Assembly (NCBI GenBank): GCA_029448655.1
Contig: JACCLO010000014.1
Location: 2,108,001-2,172,000, forward strand
Direction of reading: 5' to 3'
Length of the DNA stretch: 64,000 bases
Origin: Wolfiporia cocos
Lineage: Eukaryota; Basidiomycota; Agaricomycetes; Polyporales; Phaeolaceae
Shown here one piece after another: positions 23,901-35,482 of the stretch. The notes under the pieces were generated by a model. That model did not search any database, was not told the DNA's origin, and saw only the letters and a list, made by a program, of their open reading frames with translations. Numbering within the stretch: the stretch's first letter is position 1; every line of letters starts with the position of its first letter. The position numbers and the translations under genes are program-made.

Positions 23901-24079
23901 TTTCCGTTGCTTGCGAGGGTGCTGCAGGACGACTGGTGACGAGTCGTCGGATTCGCCGGAGGAGGAGGAGGAGGAGATGGACTAGTAGGCCTGTCATCTT
24001 TGGGTTGTTCATTTGCGATCAGTGCACTCACGATGACATCGGATGGTTCAGCCTTTTGCGAGCCCATGTCCCGCTCCAT
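20910..24079 (-). CDS. SNF2-family DNA translocase, Rad5/Rad16/Uls1 group
   Basis: Exons in transcript order: 24079-24032, 23981-23824, 23765-23334, 23248-23159, 23104-23001, 22940-22680, 22620-22524, 22459-22321, 22242-22002, 21950-21785, 21728-21478, 21413-21309, 21258-21194, 21137-20910; 2385 nt, 794 aa. Helicase motifs in order: [15 protein letters not shown] (I), [20 protein letters not shown] (II, DEAH), [10 protein letters not shown] (III), [30 protein letters not shown] (V) and [13 protein letters not shown] (VI). The order matches nuclear Rad5/Rad16/Uls1/HLTF translocases that remodel chromatin or act in DNA-damage tolerance. Between the lobes only two CxxC pairs remain (YCQVCQ and TCTACL), less than a full RING finger, so ubiquitin-ligase activity is doubtful. 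A Ser- and acid-rich N-terminal region and a Lys-rich insert lie outside the core. Two introns (22621-22679 and 22460-22523) need GC donors, both GCGAGT; every GT alternative breaks the frame. Confidence 0.88.
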
Positions 24080-26001
24080 CAATCTTCGACGCCTGTAGAT
24101 GGTCCATCAGCGCATCAGCGAGTGCACGCGAATTAGGACTAGGTAGACGCGGTTGTGGCAAGTTCGCCACCGAGCCTGAGCGGGTAACGCATATCGTTTG
24201 CGGCTGTGATGATTACTTTACTTACATTGCCTCCATTTTGCCTTTCGAAGGTGGTTGTGTCGTTCCTCCCTGGCGCGGTGAAGCGAAAGTCGTGTTGGTT
24301 TAAATTGAACGCGTTCGACTTCGCGTCAGTTATATGAGTGCACGTGAGACGCGTCACGGCAATCAGCGAGATGTCGTCGCACCAACTTTGGCAACTAGTG
24401 AAGCGCCGACTACTTATTTGGGCAGCACACTTTCACATCACTATTATTTATCATGCTTTGAACAAATATGATGTGGGGCCAAGAACTGAGAGACCATTAT
24501 ATGATGTCTGCATTGCGTGAAAAGACGCAGAAGGCCCGTCGCGATCGGAACACAGAAAGCACACCTCTTGCAGAGCCGTGAAAAAATCCAGACGAGTGAG
24601 AACGCAAGTTGCAGACAGCTCAAGGCATCTGCCCAGATATAGCTCAGTGAGGTTGATGTGGCACTCGGCAATAGCGCCACAATTACAGAACAGGATTGAT
24701 GAGATTAATGAGGTCGTGGCGTGGATTATGCGGAAATTCACCTACCCTGAAGGGAACATTGTAATCACTGGTAATGTTGCCCTGCATGTGCATGAGCGGT
24801 TAGATGAATGCGTGATTCCGGTAGAGCTGGTGAAGAAGTCGTGCAAATCAAATACGCAGAACATCTTGACACGCACCATGCAGCATGCCAATATCTTGGT
24901 CTATGATTCATCGTTTGATATGATATGTCGCGCGTAGAGTCAAAGTCAAACGCTCCCTGTGACATCTTCGGCGGACATGAGGCGCTCATCCTGCATGTCA
25001 CGCACTTAGGGGCGAGGACAGCCATAAATTGTTGAAATTCAGGTCGCGCCAGACAACGGCCGCGCCCTACTGCCCGCCAAGGATCCCGCTGCGGTGTGAT
25101 GGGTTCAGGTTACAAACGCGTAGCGGTACGTACATGAAGTATACTTCGCCTCTATACTAACGCGCCGTCGTACCACTACCGGCACCGCCATACCCGGATA
25201 TGCCGAACCACCCCAGGGGCACAACTGCTGCTCGCGCCGTGGCGACGAGATCGTGCGCCGCGTCCGACGCGCGCACTTCCAATGTGGATGTCGAAATCAA
25301 TCATACCATTGGACAGGATATCAAGCTTCAAGTGATATTGATATCAAGCTTCAAGTACAACACACAACACACATCTTAGCTCGGATGCCCAATGTCGAGA
25401 TATCTCGGCGTTTGCCGATACAGAGCTGACCTTCGCCGCCATAGGCTAAGGTAATGTATGATCAACTTATTGTTTCTCAGCTATCAAACTCTAGTAACGC
25501 TATGCAAGGCTGAATTTCGTTATGTCACAGGTCCATAGCGAGAAAATCTCATGGTGGCACGAGTAGCATCTCTGCAACAGCGCAATCTATGACTGCTTCG
25601 CTCGGCGCTCGCAAATAAGCGGGAATGCGGTGCCATGGCATACGTGCTGTCGCCCCAAACCAGGAACACTTGGCGTACATAGTGCATAAGTTGGCGGTGC
25701 GGCCTATGCGCGGCCTTTAGTGGCGTCTCTGACCCCCATTCGTAACCAATAGATTTCAAATTCTGTGTGATAGGAAACTGGTTTCCTGAGGGGTGACATG
25801 ACGCCCGTACGCCTTTGTTCAAACGCATAATCACCTTCGCTTCCCTACGATAAGACTAGACATCTGTCAGAAATCAGGGAAGCCCGTTATCGACGTGCCT
25901 ATAAACATATGTGCAGCCTGAGGCAAGGTGCAACTTCCCGCATCTCTACCCACATTCTCCAATTTTTGCACGAAAGTCACGAACGGGTAAAGACAGTTAC
26001 A
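24080..26001. other. Intergenic, 1.9 kb
   Basis: No supported gene. On the minus strand 24451-24741 an open frame contains NLTELYLGRCLELS, resembling one leucine-rich repeat of an F-box/LRR protein, but no further repeats could be chained. A 17-bp direct repeat lies at 25317-25356. The right end is the promoter of transporter paralogue 2. Confidence 0.3.
25317..25356. repeat. 17-bp short direct repeat
   Basis: GATATCAAGCTTCAAGT occurs at 25317-25333 and 25340-25356, six bases apart. It sits upstream of transporter paralogue 2; it could be chance, replication slippage or a duplicated factor-binding site. Confidence 0.8.
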
Positions 26002-27361
26002 ATGTCCTGGACAGAAATTGGAAGCCGTTCGAGTCGTGTTATTTCTGTGAGCACTAGATTTCTCCTAGGAAGTTTCGATGTGCTTCACGAGATTTGAAAT
26101 TACTAGGTACTCTTGGAATTGCTTCGCGTAGCCGCTACGTTGTGGGTAAGCGCAGATTTGATTGCTTTGTCTGATTCCTCTGAGTACTGTTGCAGGGGAT
26201 GATTGTGTATGCTTCATCAGGTTTCTCCGCGGTCGAGAATAACACCGTATTCATAGAAACAAACGAGTGTTAGATCGTACCGACGACGTTATATTTCTCC
26301 TGTTTGCTCAGAACGTCGTAGCCGTATTCTATCTGACTGCGATGAGGTTTCTTGGATGCACCATCGCCCCTCCGATCCCGGATCCCCACACAAGAGAGCA
26401 GGCGGCGCAAGTGAACGTCTCAATGACTCTGTATGCTCTCACGAAATGGTACGTTCACTCTTTCATCAGCGTCACGCCGCTGACAGCTCCGATAGTATGG
26501 AGTTATTCACTCTCAAGCATGTCAACCTCTCTTCCTACCAGACCGCTCTAGCTCTTCATCTCCCCACTGCCCTCGCGTTCCTGGCACGCCTCGCTCCCAG
26601 TCGCATCCACATCCCCGCCCTAACGGCGATTGCATGCGCGGTCATCTGCATAGGATACATCATCGATGTCCAGCCCATGGTCTTGTCTTCCGACGCCTCC
26701 TCATTTGCTGGCCGGGTGATCGGCCTCGGCGCATGTCTAGCTAGTGGCGCGCATACCGCCAGACTGCTTGACCCTAGTGTGCCACGGTACAGGGAGGGCG
26801 ACGCCATCGTCGTGACCGCCACACTGCTGGCGCCGATTGTCGTTCTCTCTGGCGATCTATGGAGGGTAGCCAAGATGGCTCTCAGGGGGACAGGGATCCG
26901 TGGTGTGCTTCTCGACTCAGCGCTATTGGTGAGCGGTTCGTCCTTATGGCGTGATGTCGCTGATCGCCTGGCTGGGAGATCACAGGGTACATTGGCATCC
27001 GTCAATGTCATATTACAAAGCAGCCTGTGGGAGCGGTCTTCTCCACTAGTACAACGCTCAAAGACGGCGATATTCATCGCTGCATGCCCTATTATGGGGG
27101 CTTGGTTCTTTCAAGAGACCGTTGATATGTGGGTTCTCAATTTTCTAGACAATGCGCTCAACGTTAACGTGTTGTGATTCAAGATGGACCGCCACATCGA
27201 CGTTGCTGATTGGTCTTGGGACGTTCATTTGTGAATGGAGCATTGGAGAGACCCGAGTGCACTTCGGCACGAAGGCTTCCTGTGTGTCGGCGGTTGAGTG
27301 CCCGACAAGTGAGACCAAGAATCTACTGTTTATAGAGGAGAGAGGGGAGCGTGAGACATAA
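26002..27361 (+). CDS. GDP-fucose-transporter-like nucleotide-sugar transporter, paralogue 2
   Basis: Exons 26002-26046, 26107-26145, 26196-26206, 26257-26448, 26496-26928, 26986-27128, 27184-27361; 1041 nt, 346 aa. Exons 1, 2, 3 and 6 are 45, 39, 11 and 143 nt, exactly as in the gene at 6187, and all intron phases agree. Aligned motifs: NKRVLDRTDDVIFLLFAQ (for NKWVLNNTDVPLFFL), FTLKHVNLSSYQTALAL (for YTLKYVDASFYQVARG), and ATLLAPIVVLSGDL (for LLAPILVLAGEL). Conservation is weaker in the substrate half: the THMVSSAVRG segment of paralogue 1 reads PLVQRSKTAIFIAA here, and the tail is longer and unrelated. The gene is complete, but divergence at conserved positions suggests an altered substrate or relaxed selection. 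Without the paralogue as guide the 11-nt exon would be easy to miss. Confidence 0.75.
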
Positions 27362-27863
27362 CTAGTGAGAAGATGGAAATTGCGACAGACAGGTGAGGTC
27401 CACATCGAGTGTTGTCCAGGCTTTGTTACAATACGCTCTGATGATAAGATCTATCCAGCAAAGATAATATGTCGTACGCCTTGAATACAGAACTCGAACT
27501 TACTCGGCCTGATATTATCCTTTCCCAGTGTACAACTATGGAGCAAATATACCTGGTGTTAAAGTGTATAGCCAAGATTCATGGACTTGCATCGTCAGTA
27601 AGCAACATCAGACTCCCATGGCCTGCTTCCAGAAACGGCTGATGATGCCCGCGCCTCCGTACGCGCTTCAATGTCAACTTTGATTGTTTTAAAACATTAT
27701 TTGTTGTGCTGCCGGGGACCGCCGACCGGAGCTTCAACCAATGACATACGCATAACCTAGATGCGCCTGGTCCGGTTCTGCCCTAAATATTTGTTCTCAG
27801 TCACGCCCTCTCCCCTTTCCTTGCGCTCCCCAACTCCCGCAAATATACCTCTTGACCAAAGTC
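27362..27863. other. Intergenic between transporter paralogues 2 and 3
   Basis: About 500 bp without a gene; pyrimidine-rich sequence just before ATG 27864 (near 27805-27860) may be the promoter of the third paralogue. Confidence 0.35.
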
Positions 27864-28828
27864 ATGTCTCTTGTTTCTTCTAGTCCTGTAAGATCGGTGG
27901 CCACTACAGTGAGATGACTTTGCGGTGCCGTGTTGCCCACACAATTCTCAAAAATATCTGCTTAGACCTTGGTCTCCGCCGTCCGTCTGCTATTCGGCAT
28001 TACGGTAAGTAGAATCTGGCCCATTGCACGCCTGTCCTTTGATTAACAGGAAATTTAGGTGCTTGTAACGTACGTATGAAGTACAATATGCGCCGTCCGA
28101 GCATCCACAGTATTGATGAGGAGGCAGGAACAAACTAGTCCTGAATTACAATAACAGATTTCTCCTTCTGCTCGCATTCTGTCAGCAGCTTGTGATCACC
28201 GCGCTCTTCCTGCTTTGCCATCTCTTGGGATTTTTGCGATTACCTCCAACTCCTGACCAAGCTGCCCTTAAAGTGATATAAGCTAGAGTCTCTCTGCTGG
28301 GGATAATCATAGGGTAAGTATGTTGCAAAACGTCGACAGGAGAAGAAATAGACCTTATTTGCTCGTTCAAGTTTTAGGTTTTTTGTGCTCAAATGCGTGG
28401 ATATATCCTTCCATCAAATTGCACTGAGCATGAACGCACCCCTCTATTTAGTGTCACTTCACAGTCTGGGTCACAGTCGACCACCTGCGACGGGGATCAT
28501 GATTTGCGCGGTCATCGTAACGGGTTACGGTATCGGTGTGCTGTCCGTCACCTCCGGAATATTCTACCTCGGGATGGTGCTTGGGATCATAGTGTCCGCG
28601 GCACAGACTCTGTATAATCTCTTGAGGAGCTCGGCTCTGGCTGCCGTTGACGGCAACAAGGTTAATCTCATGTGGTACCAAACAGTGCAAGTCACTATGT
28701 GTATGGCCCTGGCTGTTGTCAACTCTGGCGAGATTTTCCGAGCGATTCTCCCACTGGGCCCCCCAAATTCTTCAGGCGATGAGCAGACGAAGGCCTGGCT
28801 TGTGTTCCTGCTTGGATCCCTGATATCG
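27864..28828 (+). pseudogene. Nucleotide-sugar transporter paralogue 3, truncated pseudogene
   Basis: Exons 27864-27908 (45 nt), 27966-28004 (39 nt), 28059-28069 (11 nt), 28128-28313 and 28378-28828 repeat the structure of the two transporter genes, with matching motifs: VLVTNKLVLNYNNRF, QLVITALFLLCHLLGFLRLP, VLKCVDISFHQIALS, WYQTVQV and VFLLGSLIS. The reading frame is interrupted by an in-frame TAA at 28279-28281 inside exon 4. After the donor at 28829 the last two exons (143 nt and C-terminal) cannot be found in the next kilobase, only degraded sequence. Splice sites upstream are still good, so inactivation seems recent. A sequencing error could explain the TAA but not the missing 3' exons. 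Confidence 0.7.
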
Positions 28829-29033
28829 GTAAGATCATCGACTACTCAGTATATTACATGATCATTCATCAAGTGGGCATAACGCTTGTTAGCTACTATT
28901 AGCGGTACACAAATCAAGCTGATATTGGTGTCAATGATTGAGCCAACTGTACGATCAGAGCCTACTGCTGCAGAATAGACGAGAATGCACCGGTCATGCC
29001 AAGCCAAGCCTTCATTCCCTCAGAAATTACGGC

Positions 29034-29425
29034 TCAGGCCTGCATCAAAACAGATCCGCTTCCACTCGGCTCCTTAGGACTGATCTGCTTTTCTAAAGCA
29101 TTTCCGTCTTCTACAGGCGTAGATGTCGAATCTCGATTAGCGGAATATCGCATGTGATGCATGTACAAATTGAATGCCGGTGATCCTAGTCGGATAACCG
29201 CAATTGACGCGATCATGCCACTATGGTACATCCACAATATATAGGCAGGAGGGTTTGTATTCATGCTGAATGCGCTTACGTATTTAGACTATCGCCGAAA
29301 AGGCACAGGCCAAGAAGCGGAAGTGCAGCTCCTGCCGCGATGTCAAAGGATATCCTGGTGATAATGGGAAGTGATTCTGCCGGCACCCATTGTTGAAGCA
29401 TGATGCATGCGAATTCAAGACCACC
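29034..29425 (-). CDS. Possible C-terminal exons of a multi-pass membrane protein (partial or remnant)
   Basis: On the minus strand, exon 29425-29280 and exon 29220-29034 join through a 59-nt intron with GTAAGC donor and TAG acceptor. The product has a hydrophobic core (ISFDIAAGAALPLLGLCLFG) followed by MIASIAVIRLG and a polar tail ending at TGA. It recalls the last helices of the basidiomycete 7-TM proteins such as the gene at 8582, but the match is weak. Upstream, an open stretch near 29600-29700 could be another exon, but no joining introns were found. It may be a remnant. Confidence 0.3.
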
Positions 29426-30184
29426 CTGCATTTAATGTGGTTCACAATGAATATTTGCAGCAATCTCAGTAGATTGTACGACGTAGTGCTGATGAGGAGA
29501 TCATGAATACATAATCTATGTGCATGTTTGGACTATACAGTTTACAGCTTATCGATATCACGAGTCGAATACTCCGGAAAATGATCTCTGTCTGCCGTCG
29601 GACTGCTGTGGCACGTACTGTGGCACCGCTGCATCCAGCTCGCCGAGCGCTCGTAACCTGTGGCGTCCATGATTGACATCTGCGAATGCCCAGTGCCGCA
29701 ATCTCAGCTTTCTAAAGGCAAATGGTATTGGTAGACAAGGCGTTCGAGCTCTATGACTCCCAAGTATAATTCAGTTTGACCCTATCTGACAACATGGCTT
29801 TCTTTATTCATGGGCCCCAGGAATGCCATCGACTCAGGGAGCCAGAAAAGGATGTCGAGAGCGGGCCGACAGGCTAAAGGCCTGACCTCCGGGCCCGTGT
29901 CGGACAAAGCAGGAGAGTCGGACTCACAGTGATACATATGCAACCCCATGTCTTAGTCAAATCCAAATCTTATAGATACAGCAGGAGGACAGATATACAA
30001 ACGCTGGATGTCACCAGATGGCTACTACAGCCATCAGTCCGGCTAGTGAACCGACAGCGTTGTGGATGAGGTATCGACACTGATCTAGTTCTTAGTGCAA
30101 GCAGGAGGCAAGATTGTATCTGCAAGAGATTACAACATTCAACGTCTTGATCATAAATACATCATGCGAGAAAATCGGGCAAGG
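29426..30184. other. Intergenic
   Basis: No supported gene beyond possible minus-strand remnants near 29590-29700. The right end is the 3' region of Clf1. Confidence 0.3.
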
Positions 30185-33074
30185 TCAATCCCCATCGTGC
30201 GAGCTAGCGACATCGCTCATCGCATCTCCGTCGTCGTCGCTCTCAACTTGTGCGTTAGTAGCAGGTACTTTTTTGCCGACGCCAGAAGAAGGAGGGTTCT
30301 CGTTGGCCGACGCGGGTTGCGTTGTCGCAGGCGTAGCAGCCGAGCCTTCCTTTGCCTTTGTGGCCTGGGCTTTCCTCCATGCATGCGCCGCCTGGAGGAA
30401 CTGGAAGGACGTAGGGTTCGACTCGCGTTCGTCATCCGGGAACACCATGTCCCAGTCCAAGACTGCAGCGCCAGGGCGAGTAAGAATCCAGTCAATGGGA
30501 TACGTTGGTACACTCACCAGCTTCCGTGCCGCCCGACTCGGGATCCATGACACGGCGGCGACTGACCAACGGCATCTTTGCTTGCACCTTCTGGACGTCG
30601 CTCGGCGTTCCATTCTTTTCCTCGAATGACTTCCACACTTCCAGAAGTGCTGCGCGCTGATCGGGACAGAGTGTGTTAGAGAACTGTTCTCACCGCATAT
30701 GATCGCGGAGCACGAACCTCGCTTTTGAGACCCTGTCTCCGCAAATCGTTGTAGGCTCTAACGAAGACTTGTCGCGCGCGCTCAATGTCTCCCGGTACCA
30801 TCTCTACCTCCTCATCTTCGTCCTCCCTCTCCTCTCTGAGTGACCGTGCAAGCGGGATCTCGGACGCCTCGAACTCCGCGAATGAAATCCAGACTTTCAA
30901 GTGCCCGCTGAGAGCAATAAGACGCTCGTAGAGCGAGCGTACATTCTCCCTGTTTCCTTCCTCAGTTTCGAAGTCAATGTATGCCTTCCAGAGGATCTCG
31001 GGCATAGCCAGCGGCTGCTGAGTGACACCGAGTTCGAAGATTGCGCGAGTGCGCTCGAAATCCTCGAGTTGTGATTCGAGCTCCGCATACTTGACCCACG
31101 CGGATGAGTTGCTAGGGTCATACTACATGAAATTGAATTTAATGAGAATTTCCATGCATTCATTTGGCTGGAGCAGCGTACCTCGATGTACTTTTCGTAC
31201 AGCGTCCGGACTCGATCAAATTCTCGGAGCTACAGATGTCAATTACGATGACACAACGATACACGCACGCGCGGACTCACATCAAGTTCGAGCTGTATGT
31301 ATCCCTTGAACAGCGCTTCTTTAGGGCACATCCCAATAGCTGTTCCCAAGATTTTGCGCGCAGCGTCCAGCCGGAGGCGGCGAACTTCAAATCTTGCGAA
31401 CATCAGCCACAGCTTGGCAAACGTGAATTGCTTGTGTGGCACAACCCTGATAGCCGTCTCATAGACTTGTCGAGCTCGTGTAAAGTCCTGGAAACATGTC
31501 AGCGCGTCCTATAAGTGGCAAACCATTCCACGCCTTACTTTTGTCTCGATCTCTTCGAAAAGCGCATAATTCAGCCAGAGGAAGATGTACCGTCGCCAAT
31601 GCCGTTTTTGTCCGCCTGGAGGGACGTGCGCCACGGCTCGTTCGTAAACTTCTCTGACGCGCCCGATCGCGGCTTCAATCTCCTCGGGTGACGAGCCTTC
31701 TTCTCGTGCGTCATTATATGCGCCCTCCTCCAAGCGAGAGTAGTCGAACCACGCGTCGTAATTGTGACCGTCGTGTGCCAGCTCGTCTTCGTACTGGATG
31801 CGTCGCTTGCCTAGAACGGTAGACTCCAGTGTCGAACGCGTGCCGTGCTGCTTCTCAAACTTAGTGTATGCCGCGTACAGTGAGCCGGACTTCGAGCGTG
31901 GTATCCGAGACAAGGCGAACTGGCACAATTCAATTCAATGAATTCACGAGTCAAAAGCGCGTGCTTCTTGCGTACCTTGAAGATGACGCGTGCCCGCTCA
32001 TACTCCTTCAGACGCGTCTCCATTTTAGCGAATGCAGCGAACACTGCTTGCGCCTTCTCCACCTCTTCCTCACTATCCCCGAAGAATTCCAGCGCAGTCT
32101 GGAACACTTCCCGCGCCTTGTCCAGCTGCGAGCGCTCCTCCTCAAACTTGGCCCATTTGACCCAGTTCCTGGGCTCCGGACGCACCGCGATCCACCGCTC
32201 ATAGATCGCGCTCGCGCGGTCCAACTCGGTGTACCGCAGCTCGAGCTTGATGTACGCCTGCCAAGCCTTGTCATCCGGCTCCCACTGCATCCAGCGCTCG
32301 AACACCTGGCGCGCGCCGGGGACGTTCTGTAGAAGCTCTTCGAGGTAGACGTACTTGTACCAGAGCTGGTCGACTCGCGGAAGGAGAGTAACCCCACGGT
32401 CAAAGAGGTTGCGCGCGTGCTGGACGTTACGGCCTTTGAGCTCCATCTCGGTGTAGCTCAGCCAGAGCTGCACGCTCCGCGGGTCGACATCTAATGCACG
32501 CTCGAAGACGGAGCGCGACCGCGCGTATTCCCCTTGGCCTGCCTTTGATCACAATCAATGTTAGAATATGCGACGATGTACTGAATTGAGAGCATCGGCT
32601 TACCTCCCAATTGGCATATTGGAGCCACTCCTTGCTAGCGAAGAACTGTGCATCAGCAGCACAGCTGAAATACAGGATCATATGCAGCTTACATATTACC
32701 CCTCGTCTGCCTAATCCGCTTCTCGAATTCCTCACGTTTTCGCCCCCGATACTCGTGAAGCTCTTCGAAGTCTTCCACACGCTGCCGCGGTGCACGAAAT
32801 TGTGATTCTTGACGCTCTTGTGCCTAAGTATTTCGTGTGAGCTGGTCGGCGACATGAGAGAGGAAGTCGGCGGCTCGTACATCTCGAAGCAGCTGTTCGG
32901 CTGTAACCTAATAATACTATTGCTCAGCCACCTCTATATTCAAGCTGCAAACCAAGTGTACCTGAATCGCCGCCGGTGCGCGGTTTTTGATACTGTGTGA
33001 TCATTAATTAACCGTTTGTGAGATGCTAGTCGTGATCCAGTCATTACGCACCGAGGTGCCCGTCCGTCCTGCAT
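30185..33074 (-). CDS. CLF1: Pre-mRNA-splicing factor Clf1/Syf3 (crooked neck), HAT-repeat protein
   Basis: Exons in transcript order: 33074-33052, 32992-32962, 32907-32881, 32823-32693, 32634-32604, 32542-31976, 31919-31539, 31487-31281, 31229-31182, 31122-30718, 30656-30518, 30462-30185; 2268 nt, 755 aa, near the usual 680-850. The N-terminus reads [24 protein letters not shown], then [20 protein letters not shown], a Clf1/CRNKL1 signature. HAT repeats follow: [77 protein letters not shown] and others up to ~residue 640. The tail is acidic and Ala/Pro/Ser-rich. Clf1 is a scaffold of the Prp19-associated complex, needed for spliceosome activation in the nucleus. The gene is intact, with four tiny 5' exons. 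It shares a 377-bp upstream region with the divergent ArfGAP gene. Confidence 0.93.
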
Positions 33075-33451
33075 GGCGGTAGTTTTGGGTGTTTACACCG
33101 TGTTAGAATGTACGAGGGAAGTAGCAAGTCCAAAGCAGCACACAAATAGTGAAGACCAGGAGACCTCGACCGAAACGCTCGTTCCGAGGCCTAGGATCAA
33201 GCCAGATGCAGGCGAGCCACAGGTCCCAATCTGCAATGAATAAACGCAGCAGTCTCCGTATAAAGAGCAAGACCACAGCCGATGTAACAAAATAAAAGGC
33301 GAGCGGAAGACCAGAGAATGCACGCGTCTGTACGCGTTATATTCTAGGTGGTGGTGACAGTAGAAGCAGAAGCTCTGGGCGGCTACAAGCCAACGCTCCT
33401 TCCGTCTCGACCGCTAACGATACCTCTCCCCCTCACTGAGTTCGTGTCGTG
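33075..33451. promoter_or_regulatory. Shared divergent promoter region, Clf1 / ArfGAP
   Basis: 377 bp separate the two start codons, so the promoters must share this segment. A pyrimidine-rich stretch (CTCCCCCTCACTGAG near 33426-33440) precedes the ArfGAP ATG. No TATA box is obvious. Confidence 0.5.
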
Positions 33452-35219
33452 ATGTCGCACGTCAACAAGATGACTGCTGACAGGAATCAGCGGATCCTTA
33501 TGGAACTGGCAATGCAGCCTGGAAATGGCGAGCGATCTTGGTGAACAGGCTCGTTCACCTACTCATACCGCGCTTTCCAGATATGTGTGCGGACTGCAAG
33601 GCCAGGAATCCTCGATGGGCATCGCATAGCTTGGGCATATTCATATGGTATGCAGTATCACCTTCGAGGTGATAGTCCATTGACATTGGCTACAATCACG
33701 AAGTATGAATTGTGCAAGCATTCACCGTAAGATGGGAACACATATATCCAAAGTGTATGTTTAATTACATCAACTACATTACCACACTCAGGATTCTGCA
33801 TATGTAGGAAGAGCTTGACTATGGATACATGGAGCAAGGAGCAGGTCGAGGTGGGTGATGAACGTTGTACAATTAATATCCGAATGACACGGTCACTCTG
33901 CCTCTCAGGTCATGAAAACCACGGGCAACATCAAGTCCAATGCATATTACAACCCCGACGAGACCAGAAACCCGCCCCCGACAAACATGGTTGATTCGGA
34001 GAGGGACAGTGAACTGGAGAGATATATCCGCTGTGCGTCCCTGCATATTCTTCTCACTCTAGAGCCTTCTTGACACATTCCCGTAGCGAAATACGAATCC
34101 AAGCAGTTCGTCAACCGATCCGCTCAAGTCGCGGCATTGCTTGGTCCCTCAAGATCTATTTCGAGCGGTCTTGCGCCCCCTACCCGCCCGCAGACTACCC
34201 CCTCGCCGAACACTAAGTCGGCGGTCTTGCCGTCCTCGTCCGAGGGGCCGCCTGTTCCACCCAAGACGCCTAGCACACTGCCTGCGCCCGTGCCACAGCC
34301 GTCAGCGAGCTCATTCAGCCCCCCGCCTCAGTCACATTCCCAGATCAGGTCTGTCTCACAGCCTACCCAACTCACCACCCAACCCACGCCTGCTCCGATG
34401 GACAACTCTCCGTGGAGTAACCTCATGACTACCCAGGCTTCCCCCGCGTCAGCTACGAGTACTAATTCTTACTCCATGCAATTTGCTTCGCCTACGTCCA
34501 CCTCACAGCCCATGCAGATGTCATTTCAACAGATAGGCACTCCTTCATTACCGTCTACAAACCCCTACAATACGCTTTCTGCTAGTCCGAGCTCGCCCTT
34601 CCCTTCGCCGATGCCTATGGGACAGATGGCGAGCGTCTCACCGCGGAGTATGAGCCTCAACTCTGGGCTTAATCTCAATGGAGGCATGTCTTCGAATTTC
34701 ACTCCTAGCTTCAACCCTTCCACGCCCTTCCAGCAACCTACACCTACGGGCCTCGGCCTGTCTACCCCCCTAATGACACAGAATACAACCAGTCCAAGTC
34801 CGTTCCTTCCCCAGTCCCTTCCGGGAGGCGTGGGCACAAATACAAATTTCACGGGGCAACTCTCGGCGCTCGGTAGCTCGGCCTTCCAGCAGCAACCGTC
34901 GCCATTCGGACACGCTCCACAGCCGCAGGTCTCGCCCCTTATGCAAATGCAGAATCTTGCGCAACCGACATTGCCCATGCAGCAGACGAACCCGTTTCTG
35001 CAATCCCAGCCACAGCAGCAGATGCAAACACATAATCCGTTCGGGGGACAGAGCCAAATGCAGACGCAGTTCATGGGGGCGCCCCCACCGTTTGGCCAGC
35101 CGCAGATGCAGCAGCAGCCCCAGCAGCCTATGTTCACTGGTGCGAATCCGTTCACGGGCTGGCAGAATGGTCAGCAGCAACAGGGCGGGTTCGCAGGGCA
35201 GCAGTGGAGCGGTATGTAA
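33452..35219 (+). CDS. ArfGAP protein of the SMAP/Age2 type
   Basis: Exons 33452-33527, 33581-33647, 33704-33754, 33808-33850, 33909-34032, 34087-35219; 1494 nt, 497 aa. The ArfGAP zinc finger fits C-x2-C-x16-C-x2-C-x4-R exactly (C28, C31, C48, C51, R56), read across four exons: CADCKARNPRWASHSLGIFI, CMNCASIHRKMGTHISKVKS. TMDTWSKEQVE and NIKSNAYYNPDET follow, then SERDSELERYIRSKYESKQF. After residue ~150 comes a long Pro/Ser/Thr/Gln-rich tail with NPF motifs (TNPFLQSQ, HNPFGG, ANPF), which commonly bind EH-domain endocytic proteins. It should stimulate GTP hydrolysis by Arf at the trans-Golgi or endosomes. The first intron (33528-33580) needs a GC donor (AATG|GCGAGC); the nearby GT donor creates a stop. 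Confidence 0.9.
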
Positions 35220-35482
35220 TGACACGTAATGTACATTGTAACGGGTAATGTCCGGGGAGTGTCTGGACTACAGATCATACGGATGACATTAATCTACCGA
35301 ACAGACACTCCCACACGCTGCTTTGTGAAGGCCATTGTATACCAGATACCCGGCGTGGGGCTGTGGGGGACGAGACACGACGGACCTTCGGCTATCTTAC
35401 ACATTCGTAATAGTGACATGACCCCGGCCTTTGTACATACCTGCAGACCAGAGCCTTCATAATATTGCGTGATGGATCCGGA

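Noticed and set aside
24451..24741. LRR-like segment NLTELYLGRCLELS on the minus strand
   Set aside because: Only one repeat can be seen and neighbouring frames contain many stops; not enough for an F-box/LRR gene call.
34565..35155. 196-codon Cys/Gly-rich minus-strand frame
   Set aside because: Antisense of the Pro/Gln/Met-rich ArfGAP tail; the cysteines come from reverse-complemented Gln/Ala/His codons.
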